Positions 10,018 through 21,799 of a stretch of 64,000 nt of DNA are shown here, one piece after another. Below the pieces are notes generated by a model. The model was not told where the DNA came from. It saw nothing but the letters and a program-made list of their open reading frames with translations, and did no database searches. A program made the translations under genes and the position numbers. How positions within the stretch are numbered: position 1 is the first letter of the stretch; the number at the start of each line of letters is the position of its first letter. The stretch is from Trifolium pratense (taxonomy: Eukaryota > Streptophyta > Magnoliopsida > Fabales > Fabaceae): positions 42,445,362 to 42,509,361 of the forward strand of contig NC_060061.1 of the NCBI RefSeq assembly GCF_020283565.1, written 5' to 3'.

Positions 10018-10960
10018 CAATGCAGTAGTGTCCCAAGTATAGGTGTCAACCATGTCAAGTTCCCGAAAATTCTGCATGTAGGCGACGTTGGCATAGGTTT
10101 TGGCCTTGCTGGAGAATATGGTTGTTCCAACCAAGAACAACAAGTATATCCGGATGGCGTAGTCTCTGTACATATTCATGTTGAACTCATCTTCATCACT
10201 TTTACTTTTAGCTTGACGTGCAGCTCTCGGGTGGCTCTCAAGGAGGCGCTTTAAGCAGGTAAACCGTGCATGGGCCCCTTTGGTTGATGTAATTTCACGG
10301 TCTGCGTCGACAGGATTTGACCCAAGGTCACCATCATGTCAACAACATCAGATTTGGTCGCGATCTTGTGGTTGTCCAAGAGGCGTCCCTCAGTGGAGAG
10401 ATGCAGAAGACAGTGCACATGTAACTGGTGTTGGCAAGGCCCCACTATCTTGTGGCCTTAATGGCTCTCTCCCACCAAGCCTCGTGAGTTGGAACACTCA
10501 ATCGGTACTACTTATTTCCATTGCTGACCATTAGAACCAAATAATGATAAAAAAAAATCATAATCAAACAAGTAATAATCAAATAATTAAGTAACTTATA
10601 AGCAATAATTTTGTAACTTGCATATCTCTCACATATACATATGGAAATATGGTCCTCGTACCCAGTAAGTACAGACTTATCTGACTGATGGACTTCCTAG
10701 AAATACGTCAGGCACTGACACACCCTCAAATGGATTCTTGAAAGGATCACACTGACCTTAAGCTCGCCCCTCCTATGTCTAAGCCTCAAACATATCTACA
10801 TCCTCTTGAGCCTCAAACATGTCTCCAAATGCTCAAGGTCACGTTGATAGTGAACCACCTTTTTTCTCCTAGAAGAGGCGATGGCGGATTCTCTCTTCTT
10901 TCTCACACTGTTCACTGGGTTTTTTAATTTATCCATGACTACACAATAAAAATACACATG
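10018..10960 (-). pseudogene. Plant mobile domain (PMD) pseudogene, 3' truncated
   Basis: On the minus strand the pieces follow the order of the plant mobile domain found in MAIL1/MAIN-like proteins and in transposons: a basic N-terminal part (about 10930-10800), DKSVLTGYEDH (about 10690-10650), LLHLSTEGRLLDNHK then VVDMMVTLG (about 10410-10325), TKGAHARFTCLKRLLE (about 10300-10240) and RIYLLFLVGTTIFSSKA then TYTWDTTAL (about 10170-10020). Frame changes near 10715 and 10325 break it; at 10325 one lost base explains the shift. The expected continuation after TYTWDTTAL is missing because a foldback element starts at the junction. PMD proteins act in gene silencing or travel inside MULE/gypsy elements; which source applies here is not clear. 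Confidence 0.75.
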
Positions 10961-11560
10961 TTCAACAAACATGCATAACAACTATAAACAACGGAATGGA
11001 CAAAAAATATTTCAAACATCAGAATCAAAGTGGTTCCCGGGTTACCTAGCGAACAACTTCAGAAGTGATTCACTACTTAACCAGTGAACATAACCAATTC
11101 GTAAAAAAAAATACAAAATTGTAGATTTGAGAAAATGTGCACTAATAACCTTTTAATTTTTGGTTTTGCTCTTCACTTGTTATGGGATTTTGACCACAAA
11201 TGTGCAGAAAAAAAAAAGGGTTGATTTTCGAGTTTGGGAGCTTTGGAGGTTTTTTGAAATAATTTGATTTTTTTAAAAAACAATTGTTGAAATAGGGGGA
11301 ATCGTGTAATATTGGACATGTTCCCATTTTAAAATGCGAACTAATTCAAAGGGCGTTTGCAATTGCAGGTTTAGTAGCGAACATTTTTTTTTCTTTCCAA
11401 AACTACGGGGTTATTATATCTAGGGGGAATGGCGGTGCAAACAATGGAATTGAGTTAAAAATTCACTACTTAAGTTGCGAATTAAGTTCGCTACCCAAGT
11501 ATTATGTAACTTAGCAGGGTGCATGCATGAGATCCGGTGGTGGCGGAAAAAGATATTCCC
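10961..11560. other. Gene-free AT-rich stretch
   Basis: Only short chance frames. The phrases ttcgctacccaagt, cactacttaac and agcgaac recur (11040-11090, 11340-11400, 11455-11500) and look like parts of an old dispersed repeat. Confidence 0.4.
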
Positions 11561-11920
11561 ATAAATAAAAGGCAAAATAACATTTTTAGTCCCTTAACTT
11601 AATTTCAGGTAATGATTTAGTCTTTTATCTTCTTTTTTACCTCATCTTTGTCATTTTTGTCCTTCATCCATTTTTGTATATGATTTTACAAGTTTGAAAT
11701 CTATTATTTTCTTTTGCGGCACGAGATATATTTATGATTGATAGCGAACAAAAAAATAAAACTATAAATTTGTAGATTAAAATTGATATCCAAACATGAA
11801 AAAAAGACTAAAATATTATAAAAGATAAATGACTTAAATGAAATTAAGTTAATGGAATTTATCACCAAAAAAAATAAATTAACTTAATGGAATAAAAATG
11901 TAATTTTGCTTAAATAAAAT
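11561..11920. mobile_element. MITE-like foldback
   Basis: The left end (ataaataaaaggcaaaataa then catttttagtcccttaact) is matched in inverse by the right end (ccattaagttaattt and tacatttttattcc when reverse-complemented). The inverted similarity covers about 80 bases on each side. Element about 360 bp, no coding capacity. Confidence 0.65.
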
Positions 11921-11956
11921 ACAAATTTGACCTAAAAGGAGATTTTTTTTATCCAA

Positions 11957-12215
11957 ACTAGTTTATTCGATATTTAAGTTTGTTATTATATTATGGTAGA
12001 AAATTTATTTAGAATAAAATATTTAAAAATTTGTTATATAATATTGTTAAAATATAAGTGAAACTATTGTGCTATTTTTTGTAAAAACTTATTAAATGAA
12101 TAGATTTGGTTATAATTATCAATGACAAATTATCCAATTTTGTATGTATCTGTGATAGATAACAGTCCCGTGTATATTTTTTAATTACAAATTAGAAATT
12201 TGATTAGGAATATGT
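11957..12215 (-). repeat. Dispersed repeat, Helitron-related (copy 1)
   Basis: Starts with actagtttattcgatattt and ends near the phrase acagtcccgtgtatatttttt. An inverted copy lies at 23050-23719, where a hairpin and a CTAG-T end are still present. Here the hairpin is lost. The related AT-rich segment at 13190-13480 continues the same inverted copy, so copy 1 seems split by about 1 kb that includes a SINE. Confidence 0.55.
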
Positions 12216-12774
12216 AACATAATTTAATAAATTAGAACATCGACGCGTGCATCACGGATCTTCTTTTTTTTTTATAAATTAAGAACATCTAGATATCACG
12301 GTAGAGATATACATGATTATATCTTTCCCCATCCTCCACGTATAGCTCATATTATTATTAAAAAAAAAACATATACATAAACTGGGGGGACATAAACCTA
12401 ACCGAGTGAGTCCACGCAAAACGCGTAGGACAAAAAGAGATACCAACTTCTAGTCCTAAAAATAGAAGTCAAAAAGATGTAATGATAAAATAAAATATGA
12501 TAATTGCAATAATGAAAGATATATGAAAAAAGTTGAGTAACATTAAACGATAGTTCAACAATAATTTTGGATAAATATTCATACAAAGGAAATTATGGTA
12601 TATTACAGAAGACTTCCTTATAGACTACATTGGAAGTCTTAGTCCTATATTCACCTCCACCGTCGATGATTAATGATGGTACTTAATTGTCGTATGAAAT
12701 CTTTCCTATGAAAACTGATGATGCTTAACACTTTGTAGACATAATTTTAAATTTTTAATCATAACTTGTCTACT
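12216..12774. other. Gene-free AT-rich stretch
   Basis: No gene. At about 12240-12262 a short GC-rich phrase cgcgtgcatcacggatc resembles a decayed Helitron 3' hairpin. The rest is featureless. Confidence 0.35.
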
Positions 12775-12866
12775 TGTCATAGTGGTTGAAATGTTGTATT
12801 GCAATGAAAGGTTTTGGGTTCAAATTTTAGTCAAGGCAAAATTGTATTTTTTTTTTTTAATAAAAA
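12775..12866 (+). repeat. tRNA-like SINE fragment
   Basis: tagtggttgaaatgttgtat resembles an A box and gggttcaaattttagtc a B box, followed by a T-run and A-rich tail. Short and degenerate. Confidence 0.4.
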
Positions 12867-12885
12867 ATGCAATATAAAAGTGGAG

Positions 12886-13111
12886 GGAATCCACTTGGGG
12901 TTGGTCGAGTGGTGTTGGCTTGGGCCCTTAGAGTATGCTCCTCTCAAGGTCTCAGATTCGATTCCCACTGGTGCCAATTTCAGTGGGCTAAGTCCATACA
13001 GAGCAAAAAAAACTCTGGCTTTAAATGGGGTTCCCGCAAGTGGACGGTGGGATTGGTCCTCTTGGATTATTCGGTCCTAAAACCGGATACAAGTTTTCAA
13101 AAAAAAAAAAA
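12886..13111 (+). mobile_element. tRNA-derived SINE, family A
   Basis: The 5' part carries RNA polymerase III-like boxes: A box GGTCGAGTGGTGTTGGC and B box region AGATTCGATTCCC. It is followed by a non-tRNA body (gtgggctaagtccatac ... ggattattcggtcc) and an A-rich tail at 13099-13111. Two minus-strand relatives lie at 22701-22921 and 59186-59396. Confidence 0.8.
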
Positions 13112-15039
13112 GTGAAGGGAAAACAAATTAGGTGAGTTTAATTGTGTATACAAGCTTATATTATTATTATTATAAGAGATAAGAGATTTGATTTGATTGT
13201 AATTAACTTTATTGTATTATTATTAATAGTTAATACTTAATAGTATATTGTTTATTTTATTTTTTTATAAAAAATATTGTTTATGTTTTTATTTCTATAT
13301 TCCTAATTTGTTGCATATTCATCTTTTTTTTTTTTATAATTTTTTATTGACTATTTTATTTTCCTTTTTCTTTTTATTCACCTTTTTCTTTTAATAGATT
13401 ATTGAGTTGATGTTATTAATTTTTTGTTGTTATTTTTATGAGTATATTGTTGCTATTTTTATTATGAGTATAGACTATTCTGTTTTGTTCCAATCTATAT
13501 TCCGTTTTGTTTTTATTTTTCAGTAAAATTACAATGAAGGATATAAAACTTGCGACGTGGTTAAAATTAATAAGGATAAATAATAAGTTTATGATAATTG
13601 ATTTTAATATATTAGTAGTTTTGGGTCTGCACATATCTTCTCACTATTGAGGCTTTTGCTCCACCAACCAAGTGTTAAAACTTTTAAGTTTCTGGGCAAA
13701 TAAGGTGAAGCTCGAAAACAAATTTCAAGCATATGTTTTTCTGCATTTTATTTGTTCATTCATTGGCTGACACATTTATTGTTAAGCACATTTTGCAATT
13801 ACATTTTGGGCTGTTGTTTTTCTGCCACTGTTTTTGTTATTTGAAGTTAATTAAGATTTTAGTCGTAATTTATGAAAATTTTAGTATAAATGTATAAGTG
13901 GATGATGATGCTTTGCAATTGTTTGATATAATGCCCCAAAGAAACTGTGTTGGGTATCTACAGAATCATGTGGTTGGTGATGCCAACCAACTGTTTGACA
14001 TAATGCCTCAAAGGTTTACAATATATGTGTTACTGATTTTTTGTGGTAATAATCATGATTTTGAGACTTTTATCTAATTGTAATTGATCTTTTCTGTGTA
14101 AAATTGTTTGTAAGATATGACTCATCTGAAAGGAGTCATTCATGCCTTTTGACTTCTTTATTGTTTTTCTTAACAATTCAAACGTTTTTGTCACTAGGGT
14201 ATTGCTGTGAGAAGCATAAAGTGTATCATTACACAACCTTATTCATGTTTCAATTTACTATGTTTCTAGATTTTATCGTTGTTTTCGTTTGTTCAAATTT
14301 GAAAATACTTGGCTAGATTGACTTGTGGTCTTTATTTTCCATCTGAATTTTAACCCAACTCGTTATCTTTCTTTAACATTTTTATAAATATATGAGGAGC
14401 GATCAAATTACTCTAGGAGTAATTAAGAGTTACTCCCTCTGAGTAGAGTTACTCCGGTTAACTCTATACATATTGAATTTCTCCAATCTAACTGTTGATT
14501 AACATCATCTTATACTAATGATCAAGCACACAAAATATTATATAAATTCAAATTTTGTATCTGTGCAGTGTTACAGTCAGCATGTATAGTTTGAGGTTTT
14601 ATCTTAACTTATTCTTCATTTAAAACAGAAAGGTCCTAATTCCTAATAATATATGATAACACTTTCTTTCATTAATTCATTGTAATTACATCTGAGTGGG
14701 TGAATTTTGAATGCCTCGTGTGTTGCTTACATATACTCCAACTTTAATTTAACTTTTAAGATGTTTAAGGAAATTTAATAGTGGAAAACATGTATGGTAA
14801 AAGAATGATATCAACTTTTCAAGTTTTTATTGACAAAAGTTTTGGACAATGTAGTGCTTATTGATTTTTTTTTTTTATATTTGTCTACTCAATTTGTAAT
14901 TCTTCCTTATTTTATCTGTGTGATATTGATGTTATGGATTTTTGTTGACCTGGCATGTAGTGTTTTACATTTATCAACTTTGTTCGGCTTAGGAGTTTTC
15001 TGATTTGACCTTCCTAATTCTTGATAGACAAAAAGCCAA
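13112..15039. other. Upstream region of the Ycf20-like gene
   Basis: 13190-13480 is part of the dispersed repeat that recurs inverted near 23100-23400. A TGATAG|ACAAAAAGCC acceptor just before the ATG at 15040 suggests a 5'-UTR intron, but the upstream noncoding exon could not be fixed (one candidate ends near 13705 at ..aataag|gtgaag). 14395-14470 has repeated ttactcc phrases of a decayed MITE. No other gene is visible. Confidence 0.45.
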
Positions 15040-15495
15040 ATGGCACATTCAATGAGCTTGATCTCTGTAGGCCTCGGATTCGGCCAAATTCCTAAAACTA
15101 AAGTCGGTGTGTGTGGAAGGTTTAATCCAAGATCTACAGCACGGCTTCGAATTCGGGCTGTGCAAGAAAATGGTGGACAACGGAGACTAATAGACATTAT
15201 TAGACTCGTGCCTGACCTCTCAAAGAATTACTTTCGAAGACCTTCTCGCAGGACTTTGTTTGGTGGAATCTCCTTGTTGGGTGGATTTTATGTTGCGCAA
15301 ACAATTTCACTGTCTTTTGGAGCTCTAGGAGTCAATGATGTTATTGCTGCAGTGGTGTGTGTTCTTCTTACTGAGTATGTGACTAAGTTCTATTACAGCC
15401 GGCCAAAAGTTACTTTCCCTGTTGCTCTTCTCAACAACTTTAAAATGGGCTTCACCTACGGACTTTTCATTGATGCCTTTAAGCTTGCCAGTTAA
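15040..15495 (+). CDS. Ycf20-like plastid membrane protein (DUF565)
   Basis: An intact 151-residue protein in one exon. Residues 1-40 are rich in Ser/Arg with few acids and look like a chloroplast transit peptide. Residues about 48-151 match the Ycf20/DUF565 family: RRLIDIIRLVPDLSKNY, three hydrophobic stretches (about 74-95, 99-115, 127-147) and the typical end LLNNFKMGFTYGLFIDAFKL. Ycf20 is plastid-encoded in some algae and cyanobacteria-derived; land plants have nuclear copies, one of which (Arabidopsis NPQ7) affects non-photochemical quenching. Location in a plastid membrane is likely; the biochemical role is not established. The start fits the transit peptide and follows a likely intron acceptor. 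The 3' UTR (15496-15720) contains ccaagcttgtacatg twice, about 60 bases apart. Confidence 0.88.
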   Translation: MAHSMSLISVGLGFGQIPKTKVGVCGRFNPRSTARLRIRAVQENGGQRRLIDIIRLVPDLSKNYFRRPSRRTLFGGISLLGGFYVAQTISLSFGALGVNDVIAAVVCVLLTEYVTKFYYSRPKVTFPVALLNNFKMGFTYGLFIDAFKLAS

Positions 15496-15720
15496 TCCTC
15501 TTAATATCTATGTGCAACTTTTCAAGATTCCTTCCCTCCAAAATTGGTTTGGTTGTGTTTGAACGCCAAGCTTGTACATGCTAAAATTGTTAATCCATAT
15601 TTGGTCTTGTTGTACTTCACCACCAAGCTTGTACATGTTAGAAATGGCTCTAGAACTATCATCTGATTTGTTGTATATCAGCTGGAATGCTTGCAGTTTA
15701 TAAATCATATCAATTATTTT

Positions 15721-16294
15721 TCCTTTATATGTCTTCTATTTCCATTTCTAGTAATTTGTTTAGCTGATGTGATCCTTTCACCATTCTTCTGTACCTATTA
15801 TGTTCTAAAATTTTGCACCTCTTAACATTTGTGTCACAAAGTTGTAGTTATGAGCTCATGATCACATTTGAGAGGTTCCCGATTGATATCACTGAAGAAA
15901 TGGTTTCTCGGGTGGTGGACAAGACCTGGAATTACTGTGCATCTTCTAGTTGATGCTTTATGCTCACGACATGCCCTGATTCATCCAAGGAGAATGCTAG
16001 CAATACACTTATGATGAATTCATTTTTAAAAAGGCTAATGCATTTGTCAAGGTAAGTTGATCTCTTCTTAAACGTTAACATCCACTAAATCTATTATTAT
16101 ATTAAAATCCTCTTAAGTATTGCTAAACATTTTCTTAAACCCTAATGCCCACTTAAGTACAATTACTGCCCACTAACCCTTATTAACCCTTATTAATGCT
16201 CAGCCCTTCCCCAATTGATTGTCAATTACACAATCAACTGAGCTGATTTTGATTTGGGCATATAACAAATTTCTTTTTGTTTAACATTGGTATT
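15721..16294. other. Spacer with an exon-like fragment
   Basis: At 15857-15952 a plus-strand frame reads MITFERFPIDITEEMV then DKTWNYCASSS and a stop. Its composition is protein-like but I do not recognise the family. The rest is AT-rich without features. Confidence 0.3.
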
Positions 16295-16636
16295 TGTTAA
16301 GAAATCTTACATCGGTTGGAGATGACCAGAACGTGTGTTTATAAGTGAAGGCAATCCTCACTTTACAAGCCGGTTTTGTAGAGATGAGTTAGGCCCAATA
16401 CCCAATTCTAAGATGGTATCAGAGCCTCTCTAAGATCCGTTGGGCCACCCGTTATTGGGTCACCCACCATTTATATCCACGCACCAAGCCCTATAGTGTT
16501 GGGCGTGTGAGGGTGTGTTAAGAAATCCCACATCGGATGTGAGATGGCTTGTGTAAGGGTTTATAAGTAAGAGGCAATCCTCACCATACAAGCCGGTTTT
16601 GTAAGGATGAGTTAGGCCCAAAACTCAATTCTAAGA
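16295..16636 (+). mobile_element. TRIM (miniature LTR retrotransposon)
   Basis: Two ~120-bp direct terminal repeats (16295-16413 and 16516-16636), both starting TGTTAAGAAAT and ending ATTCTAAGA. They share ACATCGG, AGGCAATCCTCAC, ACAAGCCGGTTTTGTA and GATGAGTTAGGCCCAA. The primer-binding site TGGTATCAGAGCC, matching initiator tRNA-Met, follows directly at 16414-16426, and a purine-rich gtgagggtg precedes the right repeat. Flanks are GTATT (16290-16294) and GTATC (16637-16641), a one-mismatch 5-bp target duplication. The interior is only ~100 bp with no coding. Both LTRs end in AGA rather than the usual ACA. Confidence 0.9.
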
Positions 16637-16641
16637 GTATC

Positions 16642-17420
16642 ATACGTGGGCCGGATTGGGTTGGGTTTGGCCAAAACCAAAACTCAAACCACATATGGTA
16701 CTCCGGGTTGGGTTTAGTAAAATAACCACCTGTTATAACATTGGGCCGGGTTGGGTAAATCCACTAATTTCCGGGTTGGATTGGGTTGGGTTGTGAGTTA
16801 CCCAAATTATTTTTCTATTTTTTTTATATTAAATATCTAAATGTTGAATCATAATATTTTTTCATAAAAAATAACTCAATCAATATATTTTCTTGAAAAA
16901 TAGGGTAATTTTTTTTCACTATAAAAAATAATCACCCATTTTTTTGTGTAAATCTACTAATTTACGGGTTGGATAGCGTGTTATCCAAATGATTTTTTTG
17001 CTTTTTTTAATATCAAATTACTAAACCATGAATCACTATATTTGTTTATGAAAATTATTCAATTTTTTAAAATTTTAAAAAAATAATGCGAAAAATTATT
17101 ATATTTGTTCATAAAAATTATTCAATCTTTTTATATTTTCGTAAAAAATAGTATAACTTATTTTCAATATAAAAATATTTAATAATCAAATGAAAAAATC
17201 TTTAGTATTTTCATAAAAAAATTTCAAAAAACATAGCACTAGTGGGTTAGTGGGTTTTTTGGGTTGGGTCCGGTTTTACCCGAAACCCGATTTTTTTAAT
17301 GGGTTTTTCATTTTTGAAATCCATATTCACCCACTTGCCCGACCCAACCCACTTTTTTGGGTTGGATTGGGTGGGTTTGACCGGGTCGACCGGGTTTGCC
17401 CAACCCATGTACACCCCTAA
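16642..17420. mobile_element. MITE-like element with gggttggg ends
   Basis: Left end tacgtgggccggattgggtt and right end ...gggtcgaccgggtttgccca then acccatgtacacccct are roughly inverted, with an AT-rich middle. The left terminus lacks the taggggtg expected from the right end, so it is truncated beside the TRIM. Confidence 0.5.
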
Positions 17421-19384
17421 ATCATTACTACATCTTTACTGTGCTTACTGTTCTTTATCCTTTTTGGACCTGTGTACATAGTTTTTGCCTTAGAGTGGAC
17501 GTTTGATTAGTCAATCAGTTTTCACATTTGAGAATAGATTTCGGGTTAACAATTACATGCTTGGAGTTGGAATTTACTCCTGTTTGTGGTCGTCACCTAT
17601 GTTACTAATCCTTTATGTATAATGTGATCATAAAAATTGACAGTGATAACTAATATTAATATACTATATCTGTTTGCAATGATTTGACGTTAACTTGATG
17701 TTAATTGTGATGTCCATGCCTAAGCCATGCCTCAGTTTCATTAATTTTCTTCTTAGCTATTGAATTAGTTTCAAAGAATTGGACACTAATTTTGTTGTTA
17801 TTCTTTTCGACTTCGTAGCAGTGGATGTGCGAATGGGAGATGGGGACATCGTGGCAGTGCTACAGCAGCAGGTCGGTCGGTGAGTGCTGCAGGGAGGCCA
17901 GTATTCTGCTGTGGAAGTAGCGGAGTAAAGCACTTAGTGTACGATTATGCAATTGTCAACAAACTTTGAAGGTCATGAAAGCCATGTAAGAGTTTATATG
18001 GTTATGCAAAGTTTATACGGTTAAACATGCTTTCATACATGTAAGAGTATACTATTATTGTGCCTCAAGTGATGATAATAAACCTCAAATGTGGCACCAA
18101 AAAAACAAACTGCCGGGTACTTCATAAACACTCAAATCCCTTTACTTTCAAAACCATATGCATTTTTTCTTCTTTTGAGAAATATATTAAAAAATTCCAA
18201 GAGATAAATCTAAAACTTAATAACGATATATTTCTTGAGCAGGACTAAATAAAAGTTAAGGTTTTTATTAAAACAACTACTCTCCATTTTTTAACCTTTT
18301 CACTGAATAATTAACGGGTCAAGCAAATGCTTGGTTAATTGTTTGGTTTTGCAGAATATTAAAGATGTATGAAACCGTCAATTAGAGGAGAGCTTTACTG
18401 CTAGTGCTAATAAAATTGGCTTCTTTGCAGCATAGAGTCAATGGTTAAAAAGTTTGAGATACCTTGAATTGAATCATAGATTAAAAACACCACTACTTAT
18501 AGTAACATAGTGGATCTCAAGAAATATGTGCATAGTGTCATGTGAATCAATATATTTCTTTGTGCCTTTCATTTTTGTTTATTGTTTATTTGACAATGTA
18601 CTACATTACATAAACCTTTTAAAGTTGTTTGTTGAAGAATATCAAGATGGATTCCACTGTTTAGTTTTTTGAAAAAAATAATATAAATGCCTTTAGGAAG
18701 TAGAGAAAAACCTGTTTCACCAAGTTCCCTGCCCTTGGTTCATTGTCACTGAGTTAGATACAACTTTGAAAGATTTTGGAGTCTGTGTTCTAAATACTAT
18801 GAGTGTATATCAATGATGCTCAAAGGAAAAATATGGTTGTTTGTTAGTGGGGTGAAGTATGTGTTAGTACTAATTGGTCCTCTTTGCTTTTCACATTGTA
18901 GGTAAACTTAAATTTTAAAACATGAAGTGATGGCTGGTGTAGTAAATTAGTGATCTAAATGTTTTGAATTTTGGATTATCTTTATCTTTCTTTTAGTTTA
19001 TAAAATTTTGTTGTTTTTGTTTTGTAGGTTGTTGTAATATCAGAAATTCTGGATTTTTTATTTCAAATGGAATAATAGGATTGAATTGTGGCGTATGTTG
19101 CATTGTTGAGGGTAGAATTTTCGGATGACAAACTTGATTCTCTCCTTAGTATTCCACACCTTTGAATAAAGATGATGATAATAGCTCAAATTTTAGCTCA
19201 TTCTTTATGAAAGACTGAAAACAATTGGAAGGGCAAGACACATCAACAATTCCAACTATGAATTAGTATGAATTATTGACACTCAAACTAGAGTATTTTT
19301 TTTTTTTACGGAACATATGTAGACACATTAACAATCCGTCAAACAACTGCAGTCACCCAAAAGGATTATTATTATAATTATTAT
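17421..19384. other. Gene-poor stretch with an unexplained GC-richer segment
   Basis: At 17819-17971, right after an acceptor-like tcgtag, about 50 open codons read SGCANGRWGHRGSATAAG onward, ending VYDYAIVNKL and a stop. I do not recognise this; it may be a lost exon. The remainder (17990-19380) is AT-rich and shows no gene, repeat or RNA I can support. Confidence 0.3.
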
Positions 19385-19760
19385 TTAACAAACAAAAATG
19401 GATTTCATTAATATAAACAAGTCCTGCACAGCATAAGGAGTGCCAAACAGAACATCAAGCGATTACAACAGGAAAAACATTGGTCAGCCAATGCCCAGAC
19501 AAACAAAAGAGTCCGACCACTAAATATGATAATTCAGACCGAGATTTACATTATAGACTTTCATCCACCAGAGTGAATGAACTTTGACTTTATTTGGCAT
19601 CTGATGGACTGTCAATTCTTTTGCCTTAAAGATTCTACTATTCCGTTCATGTCATATCACCCAAATGCTACACAACCACAATAGCTGCAAAAAAGAACGG
19701 CGAGCCCGAGGGCCTCCTGCAGAGTGCATAAACCGAACAAAATAGTCCCAAAAGGATTAT
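19385..19760 (-). pseudogene. LINE remnant, 3' end (zf-RVT region)
   Basis: The minus strand reads LWLCSIWVI then HERNSRIFKAKELTVHQM and onward. This is the W..W..RN region that follows the reverse-transcriptase zinc-binding domain in plant L1-type retrotransposons. In-frame stops are present. The end (atggatttcattaata read from the plus strand) is typical of plant LINE 3' tails. It is separate from the next RNase H piece because the domain order would be wrong for one element. Confidence 0.65.
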
Positions 19761-19927
19761 TATTACTAATGAGAAAAAATAGATGGAGGTGCAAAATGTT
19801 AGTAAGTTTGTTTCATCCTCCCATTTTCATAAAAAATGGTAACATGATAAATCTCACTAAGTACTACAATTTTCACCGAGTTAGTATTTTTTTTTTATAA
19901 AGGGGAAATAAAAGACAACAACACAAA

Positions 19928-20239
19928 CTAATGAGGACGCTGCCTCAAGACACCCGTTGCATCCGCAACCAGCACATGCGCTATTTGCGGAGGCGGAGAA
20001 GTCCATAACTTAATATTAACATCTGACTGAGCACCATATTTAGCTAACCAATCAGCACATTCATTCCCTTCTCTAAGAGTATGAGAGAAAGATAAAGACC
20101 AATTACGCGTCCGGAGGATACGAATCTGACCAAGAACAATTGCGTGAGGGTGAAAATTATTGTCATCTTCAAGGATGAGATCAATAGCTGACTTAGTATC
20201 ATTATAAAGTGAAATAAGTTTTATGGTATTTTTATACAA
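19928..20239 (-). pseudogene. LINE remnant, RNase H-like 3' end
   Basis: About 100 open codons with the C-terminal half of a plant-type RNase H domain (RVT_3): SAIDLILEDDNNFHPHA, IRILRTRNWSLSFSHT and LREGNECADWLAKYGAQ. The N-terminal catalytic part is missing, so this is a 5'-truncated LINE. The start Met is fortuitous. Confidence 0.75.
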
Positions 20240-20767
20240 GAATTTTATGGTACTTAATTAAGACAATAATTATTTTTTCATGGCAGCAAAATTTGATAGA
20301 GATTTTTCATGACTTATAATATGTATTTTGAAATTCAAAATTCTATTGATTTTAATGGATTTATAGAGTGGGTTTTGGAATTTTTCGTTGAAAATACACA
20401 TACAATCTCGCTAAAAGCCTCACTAAAAATCTATGTATAAGTATGATATTTTCAGCAACGGTAAACTGACTAATCTTTGTTGCAAAATTTATGCGACACA
20501 TGTCGTGAATTATTTCTTCTCGACCAATTTTTTTCATTATATTATAAAATAAAAAAGGAAAATACTAATGAATATCCTAAAGACATAAGTTAAGAAAACC
20601 AATATAATAATATTCTCTTGAAAAATGTATGTATTCAATTTTTTAATGTTTAAAAAATGTTCATTCCAATAAAAGGGTCGTACACTTTTGATATATTCTT
20701 TTTTGACATACACTTTTGATATTTTAACAAACTTGTTATTTGTTAACATGGTCTATATAAAAAATAT
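20240..20767. other. Gene-free AT-rich stretch
   Basis: No gene, RNA or recognisable repeat. Confidence 0.4.
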
Positions 20768-20776
20768 TAAAATTAT

Positions 20777-20960
20777 GAGTTTAATTGTTGTGCACCGTCG
20801 GTGTAATTTTTTTTTACACATATATCCAATGACGTGTTGCCACATCATTTAATGAATGTGACACATCATGTGTTTTTAATTACCATACATGACGTGTCAG
20901 TATATTATTGGACGCATGTGCAAAATAACTTTACACCGACGGTGCATATAAATTAAATTC
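20777..20960. mobile_element. 184-bp MULE-type MITE (family M1, copy 1)
   Basis: Ends GAGTTTAATTGTTGTGCACC and, inverted, GAATTTAATTTATATGCACC, both running into GTCGGTGTAA. Flanked by a perfect 9-bp target duplication TAAAATTAT (20768-20776 and 20961-20969), as in Mutator-like elements. Further copies at 38434-38617 and 58500-58683. Confidence 0.9.
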
Positions 20961-20969
20961 TAAAATTAT

Positions 20970-21799
20970 TATACGCGTCATTCTAACTCAGGGTTGGTTC
21001 CAACTATTTGCATTTAGAGGCCTAGTGAGAATATTAAATATTAAAAATGAATTTCTAATATAAAAATGCACAAAAATAAAAAAAAATTATCCTCAATTTA
21101 TATTACAAATAACATTAATAATAGTAAAAATAATCATCTTTGTGACTAACATAAAAAAGTTTGACAAACAAGTCAACCTTTATCATATGTCTTTAAGTGA
21201 TATACCTATAAAACGATTAAAATATACATATTTATGAACCCTTCACAATAGAACAATCACTTTTAGGTTTTTATAACTTTAAATCTCTCATTTTAAAATC
21301 AAGAGAATTGACACGATTCTTCATTTTGTACTCTCATTTACTAATACTATCGACCTCCAAACGAGATTAAATTGAAGGTGAAAATAAAAATAATTTTTTT
21401 AAAAAAAAAATGCGCATATAACTGTCAAAATTTAAATTATTATACTTTAAATATGATATTTTTACTTTTGAATTTTTTAATATGTGTCTTTAGAACAACA
21501 TTAGGCTAGCAATACCCAATTACTCCATTCATCCCAATATATAAGAGTTACTTTGACTAAATGTACTATTTATTCATCTTGTTATGATCGTATTTTTCTA
21601 ATAACATATAAATGTAAACATTAATTTATGAGATCTTGTTTGATTTGTTACGATAAATATTTTTAAAATATTAAGTTTTTAAAATTTTTATAAATAGACA
21701 ATAAAGGATATTAGCAATTAAAGCTGTGTACGTGGTGTGGTCAACTAGTTCTTATATTTTGGAGTATAAATCATAAATGAATGAAAAAAATGAGAGGGA
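20970..21799. other. Gene-free AT-rich stretch with old MITE debris
   Basis: 21528-21768 starts ttactccattcatcccaata and ends ttcttatattttggagtata, a decayed Stowaway-like element. No gene. Confidence 0.35.

Noticed and set aside
12886..13080. Plus-strand open frames of 82-88 codons
   Set aside because: They lie wholly within a family A SINE and are fortuitous.
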